NCBI RefSeq assembly: GCF_051014685.1
Contig: NW_027478903.1
Span: 124,001-188,000, forward strand
DNA from: Ptiloglossa arizonensis
Lineage: Eukaryota > Arthropoda > Insecta > Hymenoptera > Colletidae
DNA: 64,000 nt
Reading direction: 5' to 3'
The notes under the pieces were generated by a model. That model made no database searches. It worked only from the letters and a program-made list of their open reading frames with translations, and was not told where the DNA came from. The position numbers were made by a program, and so were the translations under genes. Shown piece after piece: positions 12,344-26,090 of this stretch. How positions within the stretch are numbered: the first letter of the stretch is position 1; each line of letters opens with the position of its first letter.

Positions 12344-14643
12344 TTGGAGCAGCAGAATTGTGAAAAATTTTTTGCCTTCTCTACCATTTCTTGGCATCAA
12401 ACTCCCATATCTCGCGAACGGATTGACCTAACCCAAAAATTCCTATTGCATCTGAAAGTAGAAACTCGCCCGATTACAACGGTATGTGTATTTTTTCCCT
12501 TGGCCATTCTGGTTAAGCGTTTGGAGCAGCAGAAGTGCGAAAAATTTGTTGTCTTCTCAACCATTTCTTAGCTTCAAACTTCCTTATCTCGCGAACGGAT
12601 TGACGTATCCCAAAAATTCCTATTGCATCAGAAAGTAGAAACTCGCCCGATTATAACGGTATGTGTATTTTTTCGCTAGGCCATTCTGGTTAAGCGTTTG
12701 GAGCAGCAGAATTGCGAAAAATTTTTTGCCTTCTCAACCATTTCTTGGCTTCAAAGTCCCATATCTCGCGAACGGATTGACCTAACCCAAAAATTCCTAT
12801 TGCATCTGAAAGTAGAAACTCGCCCGATTACAACGGTATGTGTATTTTTTCCGTAGGCCATTCTGGTTAAGCGTTTGGAGCAGCAGAATTGTGAAAAATT
12901 TTTTGCCTCCTCTACCATTTCTTGACTTCAAACTCCCATATCTCGCGAACGGATTGACGTAACCCAAAAATTCCTATTGCATCTGAAAGTAGAAACTCGC
13001 CCGATTACAACGGTATGTGTATTTCTTCCCTAGGCCATTCTGGTTAAGCGTTTGGAGCAGCAGAATTGCGAAAAATTTTTTGCCTTCTCAACCATTTCTT
13101 GGCTTCAAAGTCCCATATCTCGCGAACGGATTGACCTAACCCAAAAATTCCTATTGCATCTGAAAGTAGAAACTCGCCCGATTACAACGGTATGTGAATT
13201 TTTTCCCTAGACCATTCTGGTTAAGCGTTTGGAGCAGCAGAATTGCGAAAAATTTTTTGCCTTCTCAACAATTTCTTGGCTTCAAACTCCCATATCTCGC
13301 GAACGGATTGACCTAACCCAAAAATTCCTATTGCACCTGAAAGTAGAAACTCGCCCGACTACAACGGTATGTGTATTTTTCCCTAGGCCATTCTGGTTAA
13401 GCGTTTGGAGCAGCAGAATTGTGAAAAATTTTTTGCCTTCTCTACCATTTCTTGGCTTCAAACTCCCATATCTCGCGAACGGATTGATATAACGCAAAAA
13501 TTCCTATTGCATCTGAAAGTAGAAACTCGCCCGATTACAACGGTATGTGTATTTTTTCCCTAGGCCATTCTGGTTAAGCGTTCGGAGCAGCAGAATTGCG
13601 AAAATTTTTTTGCCTTCTCAACCATTTCTTGTCTTCAAACTCCCATATCTCGCGAACAGACTGACCTAACACAAAAATTCCTATTGCATCTGAAAGTAGA
13701 AACTCGCCCGATTACAACGGTATGTGTATTTTTTCCCTAGGCCATTCTGGTTAAGCGTTTGGAGCAGCAGAATTGTGAAAAATTTTTTGCCTTCTCTACC
13801 ATTTCTTGGCTTCAAACTCCCATATCTCGCGAACGGATTGACCTAACCCAAAAATTCCTATTGCATCTGAAAGTAGAAACTCGCCCGATTACAACGGAAT
13901 GTGTATTTTTTCCCTAGGCCATTCTGGTTAAGCGTTCGGAGCAGCAGAATTGTGAAAAATTTTTTGCCTTCTCTACCATTTCTTGGCTTCAAACTCCCAT
14001 ATCTCGCGAACAGACTGACCTAACCCAAAAATTCCTATTGCATCTGAAAGTAGAAACTCGCCCGATTACAGCGGTATGTGTATTTTTTCCCTTGGCCATT
14101 TTGGTTAAGCGTTTGGAGCAGCAGAATTGCGAAAAATTTTTTGCCTTCTCAACCACTTCTTGGCTTCAAACTCCCATATCTCGCGAACGGATTGACCTAA
14201 CCCAAAAATTCGTATTGCATCTGAAAGTAGAAACTCACCCGATTACAACGGTATGTGTATTTTTTCCCTAGGCCATTCTGGTTAAGCGTTTGGAGCAGCA
14301 GAAGTGCGAAAAATTTGTTGCCTTCTCAAGCATTTCTTAGCTTCAAGCTCCCATATCTCTCGAACGGATTGACGTAACCCAAAAATTCCTATTGCATCTG
14401 AAAGTAGAAACTCGCCAGATTACAACGGTATGTGTGTTTTTTCCCTAGGCCATTCTGGTTAAGCGTTTGGAGCAGCAGAATTGCGAAAAATTTTTTGCCT
14501 TCTCAACCATTTCTTGGCTTCAAAGTCCCATATCTCGCGAACGGATTGACGTAACCCAAAAATTCCTATTGCATCTGAAAGTAGAAACTCGCCCGATTAC
14601 AACGGTATGTGTATTTTTTCCCTAGGCCATTCTGGTTAAGCGT
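12344..14643. repeat. 13-monomer higher-order repeat, unit a
   Basis: A 2300-bp unit of 13 monomers with one single-base deletion. Ordered markers are GGCATCAAAC, TTTGTTGTCTTC, GACGTATCCC, CATCAGAAAG, TTTTCGCTAGG, TTTTCCGTAGG, TGTGAATTTTTTCC, the 5-T contraction (13376-13380), GATATAACGC, GAAAATTTTTTTGCC, ACAGCGG with CCACTTCTTGG, ATTCGTATTGC, and GCTCCCATATCTCTCG. The same order is found in units b and c. Confidence 0.88.
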
Positions 14644-16589
14644 TTGGAGCAGCAGAATTGTGAAAAATTTTTTGCCTTCTCTACCATTTCTTGGCATCAA
14701 ACTCCCATATCTCGCGAACGGATTGACCTAACCCAAAAATTCCTATTGCATCTGAAAGTAGAAACTCGCCCGATTACAACGGTATGTGTATTTTTTCCCT
14801 TGGCCATTCTGGTTAAGCGTTTGGAGCAGCAGAATTGTGAAAAATTTTTTGCCTCCTCTACCATTTCTTGACTTCAAACTCCCATATCTCGCGAACGGAT
14901 TGACGTAACCCAAAAATTCCTATTGCATCTGAAAGTAGAAACTCGCCCGATTACAACGGTATGTGTATTTTTTCCCTAGGCCATTCTGGTTAAGCGTTTG
15001 GAGCAGCAGAATTGCGAAAAATTTTTTGCCTTCTCAACCATTTCTTGGCTTCAAAGTCCCATATCTCGCGAACGGATTGACCTAACCCAAAAATTCCTAT
15101 TGCATCTGAAAGTAGAAACTCGCCCGATTACAACGGTATGTGAATTTTTTCCCTAGACCATTCTGGTTAAGCGTTTGGAGCAGCAGAATTGCGAAAAATT
15201 TTTTGCCTTCTCAACAATTTCTTGGCTTCAAACTCCCATATCTCGCGAACGGATTGACCTAACCCAAAAATTCCTATTGCACCTGAAAGTAGAAACTCGC
15301 CCGACTACAACGGTATGTGTATTTTTCCCTAGGCCATTCTGGTTAAGCGTTTGGAGCAGCAGAATTGTGAAAAATTTTTTGCCTTCTCTACCATTTCTTG
15401 GCTTCAAACTCCCATATCTCGCGAACGGATTGATATAACGCAAAAATTCCTATTGCATCTGAAAGTAGAAACTCGCCCGATTACAACGGTATGTGTATTT
15501 TTTCCCTAGGCCATTCTGGTTAAGCGTTCGGAGCAGCAGAATTGCGAAAATTTTTTTGCCTTCTCAACCATTTCTTGTCTTCAAACTCCCATATCTCGCG
15601 AACAGACTGACCTAACCCAAAAATTCCTATTGCATCTGAAAGTAGAAACTCGCCCGATTACAACGGTATGTGTATTTTTTCCCTAGGCCATTCTGGTTAA
15701 GCGTTTGGAGCAGCAGAATTGTGAAAAATTTTTTGCCTTCTCTACCATTTCTTGGCTTCAAACTCCCATATCTCGCGAACGGATTGACCTAACCCAAAAA
15801 TTCCTATTGCATCTGAAAGTAGAAACTCGCCCGATTACAACGGAATGTGTATTTTTTCCCTAGGCCATTCTGGTTAAGCGTTCGGAGCAGCAGAATTGTG
15901 AAAAATTTTTTGCCTTCTCTACCATTTCTTGGCTTCAAACTCCCATATCTCGCGAACAGACTGACCTAACCCAAAAATTCCTATTGCATCTGAAAGTAGA
16001 AACTCGCCCGATTACAGCGGTATGTGTATTTTTTCCCTTGGCCATTTTGGTTAAGCGTTTGGAGCAGCAGAATTGCGAAAAATTTTTTGCCTTCTCAACC
16101 ACTTCTTGGCTTCAAACTCCCATATCTCGCGAACGGATTGACCTAACCCAAAAATTCGTATTGCATCTGAAAGTAGAAACTCACCCGATTACAACGGTAT
16201 GTGTATTTTTTCCCTAGGCCATTCTGGTTAAGCGTTTGGAGCAGCAGAAGTGCGAAAAATTTGTTGCCTTCTCAAGCATTTCTTAGCTTCAAGCTCCCAT
16301 ATCTCTCGAACGGATTGACGTAACCCAAAAATTCCTATTGCATCTGAAAGTAGAAACTCGCCAGATTACAACGGTATGTGTGTTTTTTCCCTAGGCCATT
16401 CTGGTTAAGCGTTTGGAGCAGCAGAATTGCGAAAAATTTTTTGCCTTCTCAACCATTTCTTGGCTTCAAAGTCCCATATCTCGCGAACGGATTGACGTAA
16501 CCCAAAAATTCCTATTGCATCTGAAAGTAGAAACTCGCCCGATTACAACGGTATGTGTATTTTTTCCCTAGGCCATTCTGGTTAAGCGT
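14644..16589. repeat. Higher-order repeat unit b, shortened to 11 monomers
   Basis: This unit is 1946 bp (11 monomers minus one base). Relative to units a and c it lacks two monomers: the distance from the GGCATCAAAC monomer to the next marker is 531 bp here but 885 bp in a and c. The missing part carries TTTGTTGTC, GACGTATCCC and CGCTAGG. At the junction (near 14840) the sequence passes from the GGCATC monomer straight into GCCTCCTCTACC within one monomer, as expected for in-register unequal exchange. Confidence 0.88.
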
Positions 16590-18889
16590 TTGGAGCAGCA
16601 GAATTGTGAAAAATTTTTTGCCTTCTCTACCATTTCTTGGCATCAAACTCCCATATCTCGCGAACGGATTGACCTAACCCAAAAATTCCTATTGCATCTG
16701 AAAGTAGAAACTCGCCCGATTACAACGGTATGTGTATTTTTTCCCTTGGCCATTCTGGTTAAGCGTTTGGAGCAGCAGAAGTGCGAAAAATTTGTTGTCT
16801 TCTCAACCATTTCTTAGCTTCAAACTTCCTTATCTCGCGAACGGATTGACGTATCCCAAAAATTCCTATTGCATCAGAAAGTAGAAACTCGCCCGATTAT
16901 AACGGTATGTGTATTTTTTCGCTAGGCCATTCTGGTTAAGCGTTTGGAGCAGCAGAATTGCGAAAAATTTTTTGCCTTCTCAACCATTTCTTGGCTTCAA
17001 AGTCCCATATCTCGCGAACGGATTGACCTAACCCAAAAATTCCTATTGCATCTGAAAGTAGAAACTCGCCCGATTACAACGGTATGTGTATTTTTTCCGT
17101 AGGCCATTCTGGTTAAGCGTTTGGAGCAGCAGAATTGTGAAAAATTTTTTGCCTCCTCTACCATTTCTTGACTTCAAACTCCCATATCTCGCGAACGGAT
17201 TGACGTAACCCAAAAATTCCTATTGCATCTGAAAGTAGAAACTCGCCCGATTACAACGGTATGTGTATTTTTTCCCTAGGCCATTCTGGTTAAGCGTTTG
17301 GAGCAGCAGAATTGCGAAAAATTTTTTGCCTTCTCAACCATTTCTTGGCTTCAAAGTCCCATATCTCGCGAACGGATTGACCTAACCCAAAAATTCCTAT
17401 TGCATCTGAAAGTAGAAACTCGCCCGATTACAACGGTATGTGAATTTTTTCCCTAGACCATTCTGGTTAAGCGTTTGGAGCAGCAGAATTGCGAAAAATT
17501 TTTTGCCTTCTCAACAATTTCTTGGCTTCAAACTCCCATATCTCGCGAACGGATTGACCTAACCCAAAAATTCCTATTGCACCTGAAAGTAGAAACTCGC
17601 CCGACTACAACGGTATGTGTATTTTTCCCTAGGCCATTCTGGTTAAGCGTTTGGAGCAGCAGAATTGTGAAAAATTTTTTGCCTTCTCTACCATTTCTTG
17701 GCTTCAAACTCCCATATCTCGCGAACGGATTGATATAACGCAAAAATTCCTATTGCATCTGAAAGTAGAAACTCGCCCGATTACAACGGTATGTGTATTT
17801 TTTCCCTAGGCCATTCTGGTTAAGCGTTCGGAGCAGCAGAATTGCGAAAATTTTTTTGCCTTCTCAACCATTTCTTGTCTTCAAACTCCCATATCTCGCG
17901 AACAGACTGACCTAACCCAAAAATTCCTATTGCATCTGAAAGTAGAAACTCGCCCGATTACAACGGTATGTGTATTTTTTCCCTAGGCCATTCTGGTTAA
18001 GCGTTTGGAGCAGCAGAATTGTGAAAAATTTTTTGCCTTCTCTACCATTTCTTGGCTTCAAACTCCCATATCTCGCGAACGGATTGACCTAACCCAAAAA
18101 TTCCTATTGCATCTGAAAGTAGAAACTCGCCCGATTACAACGGTATGTGTATTTTTTCCCTAGGCCATTCTGGTTAAGCGTTCGGAGCAGCAGAATTGTG
18201 AAAAATTTTTTGCCTTCTCTACCATTTCTTGGCTTCAAACTCCCATATCTCGCGAACAGACTGACCTAACCCAAAAATTCCTATTGCATCTGAAAGTAGA
18301 AACTCGCCCGATTACAGCGGTATGTGTATTTTTTCCCTTGGCCATTTTGGTTAAGCGTTTGGAGCAGCAGAATTGCGAAAAATTTTTTGCCTTCTCAACC
18401 ACTTCTTGGCTTCAAACTCCCATATCTCGCGAACGGATTGACCTAACCCAAAAATTCGTATTGCATCTGAAAGTAGAAACTCACCCGATTACAACGGTAT
18501 GTGTATTTTTTCCCTAGGCCATTCTGGTTAAGCGTTTGGAGCAGCAGAAGTGCGAAAAATTTGTTGCCTTCTCAAGCATTTCTTAGCTTCAAGCTCCCAT
18601 ATCTCTCGAACGGATTGACGTAACCCAAAAATTCCTATTGCATCTGAAAGTAGAAACTCGCCAGATTACAACGGTATGTGTGTTTTTTCCCTAGGCCATT
18701 CTGGTTAAGCGTTTGGAGCAGCAGAATTGCGAAAAATTTTTTGCCTTCTCAACCATTTCTTGGCTTCAAAGTCCCATATCTCGCGAACGGATTGACCTAA
18801 CCCAAAAATTCCTATTGCATCTGAAAGTAGAAACTCGCCCGATTACAACGGTATGTGTATTTTTTCCCTAGGCCATTCCGGTTAAGCGT
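16590..18889. repeat. 13-monomer higher-order repeat, unit c
   Basis: Third unit, again with all 13 markers, including the restored TTTGTTGTC to CGCTAGG monomers missing from unit b. Near 18800 (GACCTAACCC where unit a has GACGTAACCC) it leaves the higher-order pattern and continues as the right copy of the 33-monomer block. One marker differs: CGGTATGTG near 18145 where units a and b have CGGAATGTG. Confidence 0.85.
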
Positions 18890-21800
18890 TTGGAGCAGCA
18901 GAATTGTGAAAAATTTTTTGCCTTCTCTACCATTTCTTGGCTTCAAACTCCCATATCTCGCGAACAGATTGACCTAACCCAAAAATTCCTATTGCATCTG
19001 AAAGTAGAAACTCGCCCGATTACAACGGTATGTGTATTTTTTCCCTAGGCCACTCCGGTTAAGCGTTTGGAGCAGCAGAATTGTGAAAAATTTTTTGCCT
19101 TCTCTACCATTTCTTGGCTTCAAACTCCCATATCTCGCGAACGGATTGACCTAACCCAAAAATTCCTATTGCATCTGAAAGTAGAAACTCGCCCGATTAC
19201 AACGGTGTGTGTATTTTTTCCCTAGGCCATTCTGGTTAAGCGTTTGGAGCAGCAGAATTGCGAAAAATTTTTTGCCTTCTCAACAATTTCTTGGCTTCAA
19301 ACTCCCATATCTTGCGAACGAGTTGACCTAACCCAAAAATTTCTATTGCATCTGAAAGTAGAAACTCGCCCGATTACAACGGTATGTGTATTTTTTCCCT
19401 AGGCCATTCTGGTTAAGCGTTCGGAGCCTCAGAATTGCGAAAAATTTTTTGCCTTCTTAACCATTTCTTGTCTTCAAACTCCCATATCTCGCGAACGGAT
19501 TGACCAAACCCAAAAATTCCTATTGCATCTGAAAGTAGAAACTCGCCCGATTACAACGGTATGTGTATTTTTTCCCTAGGCCATTCTGGTTAAGCGTTTG
19601 GAGCAGCAGAATTGCGAAAAATTTTTTGCCTTCTCAACCATTTCTTGGCTTCAAAGTCCCATATCTCGCGAACGGATTGACCTAACCCAAAAATTCCTAT
19701 TGCATCTGAAAGTAGAAACTCGCCCGATTACAGCGGTATGTGTATTTTTTCCCTAGGCCATTCCGGTTAAGCGTTTGGAGCAGCAGAATTGTGAAAAATT
19801 TTTTGCCTTCTCTACCATTTCTTGGCTTCAAACTCCCATATCTCGCGAACGGATTGACCTAACCCAAAAATTCCTATTGCATCTGAAAGTAGAAACTCGC
19901 CCGATTACAACGGTGTGTGTATTTTTTCCCTAGGCCATTCTGGTTAAGCGTTTGGAGCAGCAGAATTGCGAAAAATTTTTTGCCTTCTCAACAATTTCTT
20001 GGCTTCAAACTCCCATATCTTGCGAACGAGTTGACCTAACCCAAAAATTTCTATTGCATCTGAAAGTAGAAACTCGCCCGATTACAACGGTATGTGTATT
20101 TTTTCCCTTGGCCATTTTGGTTAAGCCTTTGGAGCAGCAGAAATGCGAAAAATTTTTTGCCTTCTCAACCATTTCTTAGCTTCAAACTCCCATATCTCGC
20201 GAACGGATTGACCTATCCCAAAAATTCCTGTTGCATCTGAAAGTAGAAACTCGCCCTTTTACAAAGGTATGCGTATTTCTTCCCTAGGCCATTCTGGTTA
20301 AGCGGTTGGAGCAGCAGAATTGCGAAAAATTTTTTGCCTTCTCAACCATTTCTTGTCTTCAAACTCCCATATCTCGCGAACGGATTGACCTAACCCAAAA
20401 ATTCCTGTTGCATCTGAAAGTAGAAACTCGCCCGATTACAACGGTATGTGTATTTTTTCCCTAGGCCATTCTGGTTAAGCGTTCGGAGCCTCAGAATTGC
20501 GAAAAATTTTTTGCCTTCTTAACCATTTCTTGTCTTCAAACTCCCATATCTCGCGAACGGATTGACCAAACCCAAAAATTCCTATTGCATCTGAAAGTAG
20601 AAACTCGCCCGATTACAACGGTATGTGTATTTTTTCCCTAGCCCATTCTGGTTAAGCGTTTGGAGCAGCAGAATTGTGAAAAATTTTTTGCCTTCTCTAC
20701 CATTTCTTGGCTTCAAACTCCCATATCTCGCGAACAGACTGACCTAACCCAAAAATTCCTATTGCATCTGAAAGTTGAAACTCGCCCGATTACAGCGGTA
20801 TGTGTATTTTTTCCCTTGGCCATTTTGGTTAAGCGTTTGGAGCAGCAGAATTGCGAAAAATTTTTTGCCTTCTCAACCATTTCTTGGCTTCAAACTCCCA
20901 TATCTCGCGAACGGATTAACCTAACCCAAAAATTCCTATTGCATCTGAAAGTAGAAACTCGCCCGATTACACCGGTATGTGTATTTTTTCCCTAGGCCAT
21001 TCTGGTTAAGCGTTTGGAGCAGCAGAATTGTGAAAAATTTTTTGCCTTCTCTACCATTTCTTGGCTTCAAACTCCCATATCTCGCGAACGGATTGACCTA
21101 ACCCAAAAATTCCTATTGCATCTGAAAGTAGAAACTCGCCCGATTACAACGGTATGTGTATTTTTTCCCTAGGCCATTCTGGTTAAGCGTTCGGAGCAGC
21201 AGAATTGTGAAAAATTTTTTGCCTTCTCTACCATTTCTTGGCTTCAAACTCCCATATCTCGCGAACAGACTGACCTAACCCAAAAATTCCTATTGCATCT
21301 GAAAGTAGAAACTCGCCCGATTACAGCGGTATGTGTATTTTTTCCCTTGGCCATTTTGGTTAAGCGTTTGGAGCAGCAGAATTGCGAAAAATTTTTTGCC
21401 TTCTCAACCACTTCTTGGCTTCAAACTCCCATATCTCGCGAACGGATTAACCTAACCCAAAAATTCCTATTGCATCTGAAAGTAGAAACTCGCCCGATTA
21501 CAACGGTATGTGTATTTTTTCCCTTGGCCATTCTGGTTAAGCGTTTGGAGCAGCTGAATTGCGAAAAATTTTTTGGCTTCTCAACCATTTCTTGGCTTCA
21601 AACTCCCATATCTCGCGAACGGATTGACCTAACCCAAAAATTCGTATTGCATCTGAAAGTAGAAACTCACCCGATTACAACGGTGTGTGTATTTTTTCCC
21701 TAGGCCATTCTGGTTAAGCGTTTGGAGCAGCAGAAGTGCGAAAAATTTGTTGCCTTCTCAAGCATTTCTTAGCTTCAAACTCCCATATCTCTCGAACGGA

Positions 21801-23144
21801 TTGACGTAACCCAAAAATTCCTATTGCATCTGAAAGTAGAAACTCGCCAGATTACAACGGTATGTGTGTTTTTTCCCTAGGCCATTCTGGTTAAGCGTTT
21901 GGTGCAGCAGAATTGCGAAAAATTTTTTGCCTTCTCAACCATTTCTTGGATTCAAAGTCCCATATCTCGCGAACGGATTGACCTAACCCAAAAATTCCTA
22001 TTGCATCTGAAAGTAGAAACTCGCCCGATTACAACGGTATGTGTATTTTTTCCCTAGGCCATTCCGGTTAAGCGTTTGGAGCAGCAGAATTGTGAAAAAT
22101 TTTTTGCCTTCTCTACCATTTCTTGGCTTCAAACTCCCATATCTCGCGAACGGATTGACCTAACCCAAAAATTCCTATTGCATCTGAAAGTAGAAACTCG
22201 CCCGATTACAACGGTGTGTGTATTTTTTCCCTAGGCCATTCTGGTTAAGCGTTTGGAGCAGCAGAATTGCGAAAAATTTTTTGCCTTCTCAACAATTTCT
22301 TGGCTTCAAACTCCCATATCTTGCGAACGAGTTGACCTAACCCAAAAATTTCTATTGCATCTGAAAGTAGAAACTCGCCCGATTACAACGGTATGTGTAT
22401 TTTTTCCCTAGGCCATTCTGGTTAAGCGTTCGGAGCCTCAGAATTGCGAAAAATTTTTCGCCTTCTTAACCATTTCTTGTCTTCAAACTCCCATATCTCG
22501 CGAACGGATTGACCAAACCCAAAAATTCCTATTGCATCTGAAAGTAGAAACTCGCCCGATTACAACGGTATATGTATTTTTTCCCTAGCCCATTCTGGTT
22601 AAGCGTTTGGAGCAGCAGAATTGTGAAAAATTTTTTGCCTTCTCTACCATTTCTTGGCTTCAAACTCCCATATCTCGCGAACAGACTGACATAACCCAAA
22701 AATTCCTATTGCATCTGAAAGTAGAAACTCGCCCGATTACAGCGGTATGTGTATTTTTTCCCTTGGCCATTTTGGTTAAGCGTTTGGAGCAGCAGAATTG
22801 CGAAAAATTTTTTGCCTTCTCAACCATTTCTTGGCTTCAAACTCCCATATCTCGCGAACGGATTAACCTAACCCAAAAATTCCTATTGCATCTGAAAGTA
22901 GAAACACGCCCGATTACAACGGTATGTGTATTTCTTCCCTTGGCCATTCTGGTTAAGCGTTTGGAGCAGCTGAATTGCGAAAAATTTTTTGGCTTCTCAA
23001 CCATTTCTTGGCTTCAAACTCCCATATCTCGCGAACGGATTGACCTAACCCAAAAATTCGTATTGCATCTGAAAGTAGAAACTCACCCGATTACAACGGT
23101 ATGTGTATTTTTTCCCTAGGCCATTCTGGTTAAGCGTTTGGAGC
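17142..23144. repeat. 33-monomer segmental duplication, right copy
   Basis: Right copy of 5640-11465. Its first 1.6 kb is at the same time the last unit of the 13-monomer higher-order repeat, so the two structures overlap. It holds one monomer that the left copy lacks: the spacing from the start of the T-run-contraction unit to the ACAGCGG monomer is 809 bp here and 632 bp on the left. At its right end, GATGTGCGACAAATTTG (23149) replaces the left copy's GAATTGCG monomer. Confidence 0.9.
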
Positions 23145-23949
23145 AGCAGATGTGCGACAAATTTGTTGCCTTCTCAACCATTTCTTAGCTTCAAACTCCC
23201 ATATCTCTCGAACGGATTGACGTAACCCAAAAATTCCTATTGCATCTGAAAGTAGAATCTCGCCAGATTACAACGGTATGTGTGTTTTTTCCCTAGGCCA
23301 TTCTGGTTAAGCGTTTGGAGCAGCAGAATTGCGAAAAATTTTTTGCCTTCTCAACCATTTCTTGGCTTCAAACTCCCATATCTCGCGAACGGATTGACCT
23401 AACCCAAAAATTCCTATTGCATCTGAAAGTAGAAACTCACCCGATTACAACGGTATGTGTATTTTTTCCCTAGGCCTTTCTGGTTAAGCGTTTGGAGCAG
23501 CAGAAGTGCGAAAAATTTGTTGCCTTCTCAACCATTTCTTAGCTTCAAACTCCCATATCTCTCGAACGGATTGACGTAACCCAAAAATTCCTATTGCATC
23601 TGAAAGTAGAAACTCGCCCGATTACAACGGTATGTGTATTTTTTCCCTAGGCCATTCCGGTTAAGCGTTTGGAGCAGCAGAATTGTGAAAAATTTTTTGC
23701 CTTCTCTACCATTTCTTGGCTTCAAACTACCATATCTCGCGAACGGATTGACGTAACCCAAAAATTCCTATTGCATCTGAAAGTAGAAACTCGCCCGATT
23801 ACAACGGTATGTGTATTTTTTCCCTAGGCCATTCCGGTTAAGCGTTTGGAGCAGCAGAATTGTGAAAAATTTTTTGCCTTCTCTACCATTTCTTGGCTTC
23901 AAACTCCCATATCTCGCGAACGGATTGACCTAACCCAAAAATTCCTATT
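23145..23949. repeat. Junction segment between blocks II and III
   Basis: About 4.5 monomers that connect the two large segmental structures. It contains two monomers of the TTTGTTGCC / CTTAGC / TCTCTCGAACGG / GACGTAACCC type (near 23150 and 23510), the first with GATGTGCGACAAA and GTAGAATCTCGCCAG. One copy has GGCCTTTCTGG (23474). No non-satellite sequence is present. Confidence 0.75.
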
Positions 23950-23985
23950 GCACCTGAAAGTAGAAACTCGCCCGATTACAACGGT

Positions 23986-24357
23986 ATGTGTATTTTTTCC
24001 CAACCCATTCTGGTTAAGCGTTTGGAGCAGCAGAATTGTGAAAAATTTTTTGCCTTCTCTACCATTTCTTGGCTTCAAACTCCCATATCTCGCGAACAAA
24101 CTGACCTAACCCAAACATTCCTATTGCATCTGAAAGTAGAAACTCGCCCGATTACAGCGGTATGTGTATTTTCTCCCTTGGCCATTTTGGTTAAGCGTTT
24201 GGAGCAGCTGAATTGCGAAAAATTTTTTGCCTTCTCAACCATTTCTTGGATTCAAACTCCCATATCTCGCGAACGGATTGACCTAACCCAAAAATTCCTA
24301 TTGCATCTGAAAGTAGAAACTCGCCCGATTACAACCGTGTGTGTATTTTTTCCCTAG
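23986..24357. other. First of 15 CCCAACCC (176-bp) monomer variants; open frame begins here
   Basis: In this variant CCCTAGCCC is replaced by CCCAACCC, removing one base and the amber codon together. The ATG of GGTATGTG, normally out of frame, then becomes continuous with the frame that is open across monomers, giving 123 codons here. Variant monomers, given by their ATG, are at 23986, 28941, 29825, 31063, 31770, 33008, 36724, 37608, 41501, 43624, 47517, 55836, 59375, 61850 and 63088. From 41501 onward the T run usually reads TTTTTCCCCAACCC, marking a later sublineage (43624 keeps the older form). None occurs before 23.9 kb. I do not call a gene. Confidence 0.85.
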
Positions 24358-26090
24358 GCCATTCTGGTTAAGCGTTTGGAGCAGCAGAATTGTGAAAAAT
24401 TTTTTGCCTTCTCTACCATTTCTTGGCTTCAAACTCCCATATCTCGCGAACGGATTGACGTAACCCAAAAATTCCTATTGCATCTGAAAGTAGAAACTCG
24501 CTCGATTACAACGGTATGTGTATTTTTTCCCTAGGCCATTCTGGTTAAGCGTTCGGAGCAGCAGAATTGCGAAAAATTTTTGGCCTTCTCAACCATTTCT
24601 TGTCTTCAAACTCCCATCTCTCGCGAACGGATTGACCTAACCCGAAAATTCCTATTGCATCTGAAAGTAGAAACTCGCCCGATTACAACGGTATGTGTAT
24701 TTTTTCCCTAGGCCATTCTGGTTAAGCGTTTGGAGCAGCAGAATTGTGAAAAATTTTTTGCCTTCTCAACCATTTCTTAGCTTCAAACTCCCATATCTCG
24801 CGAACGGATTGACCTAACCCAAAAATTCCTATTGCATCTGAAAGTAGAAACTCGCCCGATTACAGCGGTATGTGTATTTTTTCCCTTGGCCATTTTGGTT
24901 AAGCGTTTGGAGCAGCAGAACTGCGAAAAATTTGTTGTCTTCTTAACCATTTCTTAGCTTCAAACTCCCATATCTCTCGAACGGATTGACGTAACCCAAA
25001 AATTCCTATTGCATCTGAAAGTAGAAACTCGCCAGATTACAACGGTATGTGTGTTTTTTCCCTAGGCCATTCTGGTTAAGCGTTTGGAGCAGCAGAATTG
25101 CGAAAAATTTTTTGCCTTCTCAACCATTTCTTGGATTCAAAGTCCCATATCTCGCGAACGGATTGACATAACCCAAAAATTCCTATTGCATCTGAAAGTA
25201 GAAACTCGCCCGATTACAACGGTATGTGTATTTTTTCCCTAGGCCATTCCGGTTAAGCGTTTGGAGCAGCAGAATTGTGAAAAATTTTTTGCCTTCTCTA
25301 CCATTTCTTGGCTTCAAACTCCCATATCTCGCGAACGGATTGACCTAACCCAAAAATTCCTATTGCATCTGAAAGTAGAAACTCGCCCGATTACAACGGT
25401 GTGTGTATTTTTTCCCTAGACCATTCTGGTTAAGCGTTTGGAGCAGCAGAATTGCGAAAAATTTTTTGCCTTCTCAACAATTTCTTGGCTTCAAACTCCC
25501 ATATCTTGCGAACGAGTTGACCTAACCCAAAACTTTCTATTGCATCTGAAAGTAGAAACTCGCCCGATTACAACGGTATGTGTATTTTTTCCCTAGGCCA
25601 TTCTGGTTAAGCGTTCGGAGCCTCAGAATTGGGAAAAATTTTTTGCCTTCTTAACCATTTCTTGTCTTCAAACTCCCATATCTCGCGAACGGATTGACCA
25701 AACCCAAAAATTCCTATTGCATCTGAAAGTAGAAACTCGCCCGATTACAACGGTATGTGTATTTTTTCCCTAGCCCATTCTGGTTAAGCGTTTGGAGCAG
25801 CAGAATTGTGAAAAATTTTTTGCCTTCTCTACCATTTCTTGGCTTCAAACTCCCATATCTCGCGAACAGACTGACCTAACCCAAAAATTCCTATTGCATC
25901 TGAAAGTAGAAACTCGCCCGATTACAGCGGTATGTGTATTTTTTCCCTTGGCCATTTTGGTTAAGCGTTTGGAGCAGCAGAATTGCGAAAAATTTTTTGC
26001 CTTCTCAACCATTTCTTGGCTTCAAACTCCCATATCTCGCGAACGGATTAACCTAACCCAAAAATTCCTATTGAATCTGAAAGTAGAAAC

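Noticed and set aside
13282..13497. Minus-strand open frames of about 60-71 codons recurring at 6026, 13282, 15228, 17528, 23899 and elsewhere
   Set aside because: They are the reverse complement of the same monomers and move with the duplicated blocks. Their ends coincide with satellite variants and nothing suggests independent coding.
24002..24006. Transposon insertion or target-site scar at the CCCAACCC variants
   Set aside because: The change is a net one-base loss with a substitution, with no added sequence and no duplicated flank. It is inherited within duplicated blocks.
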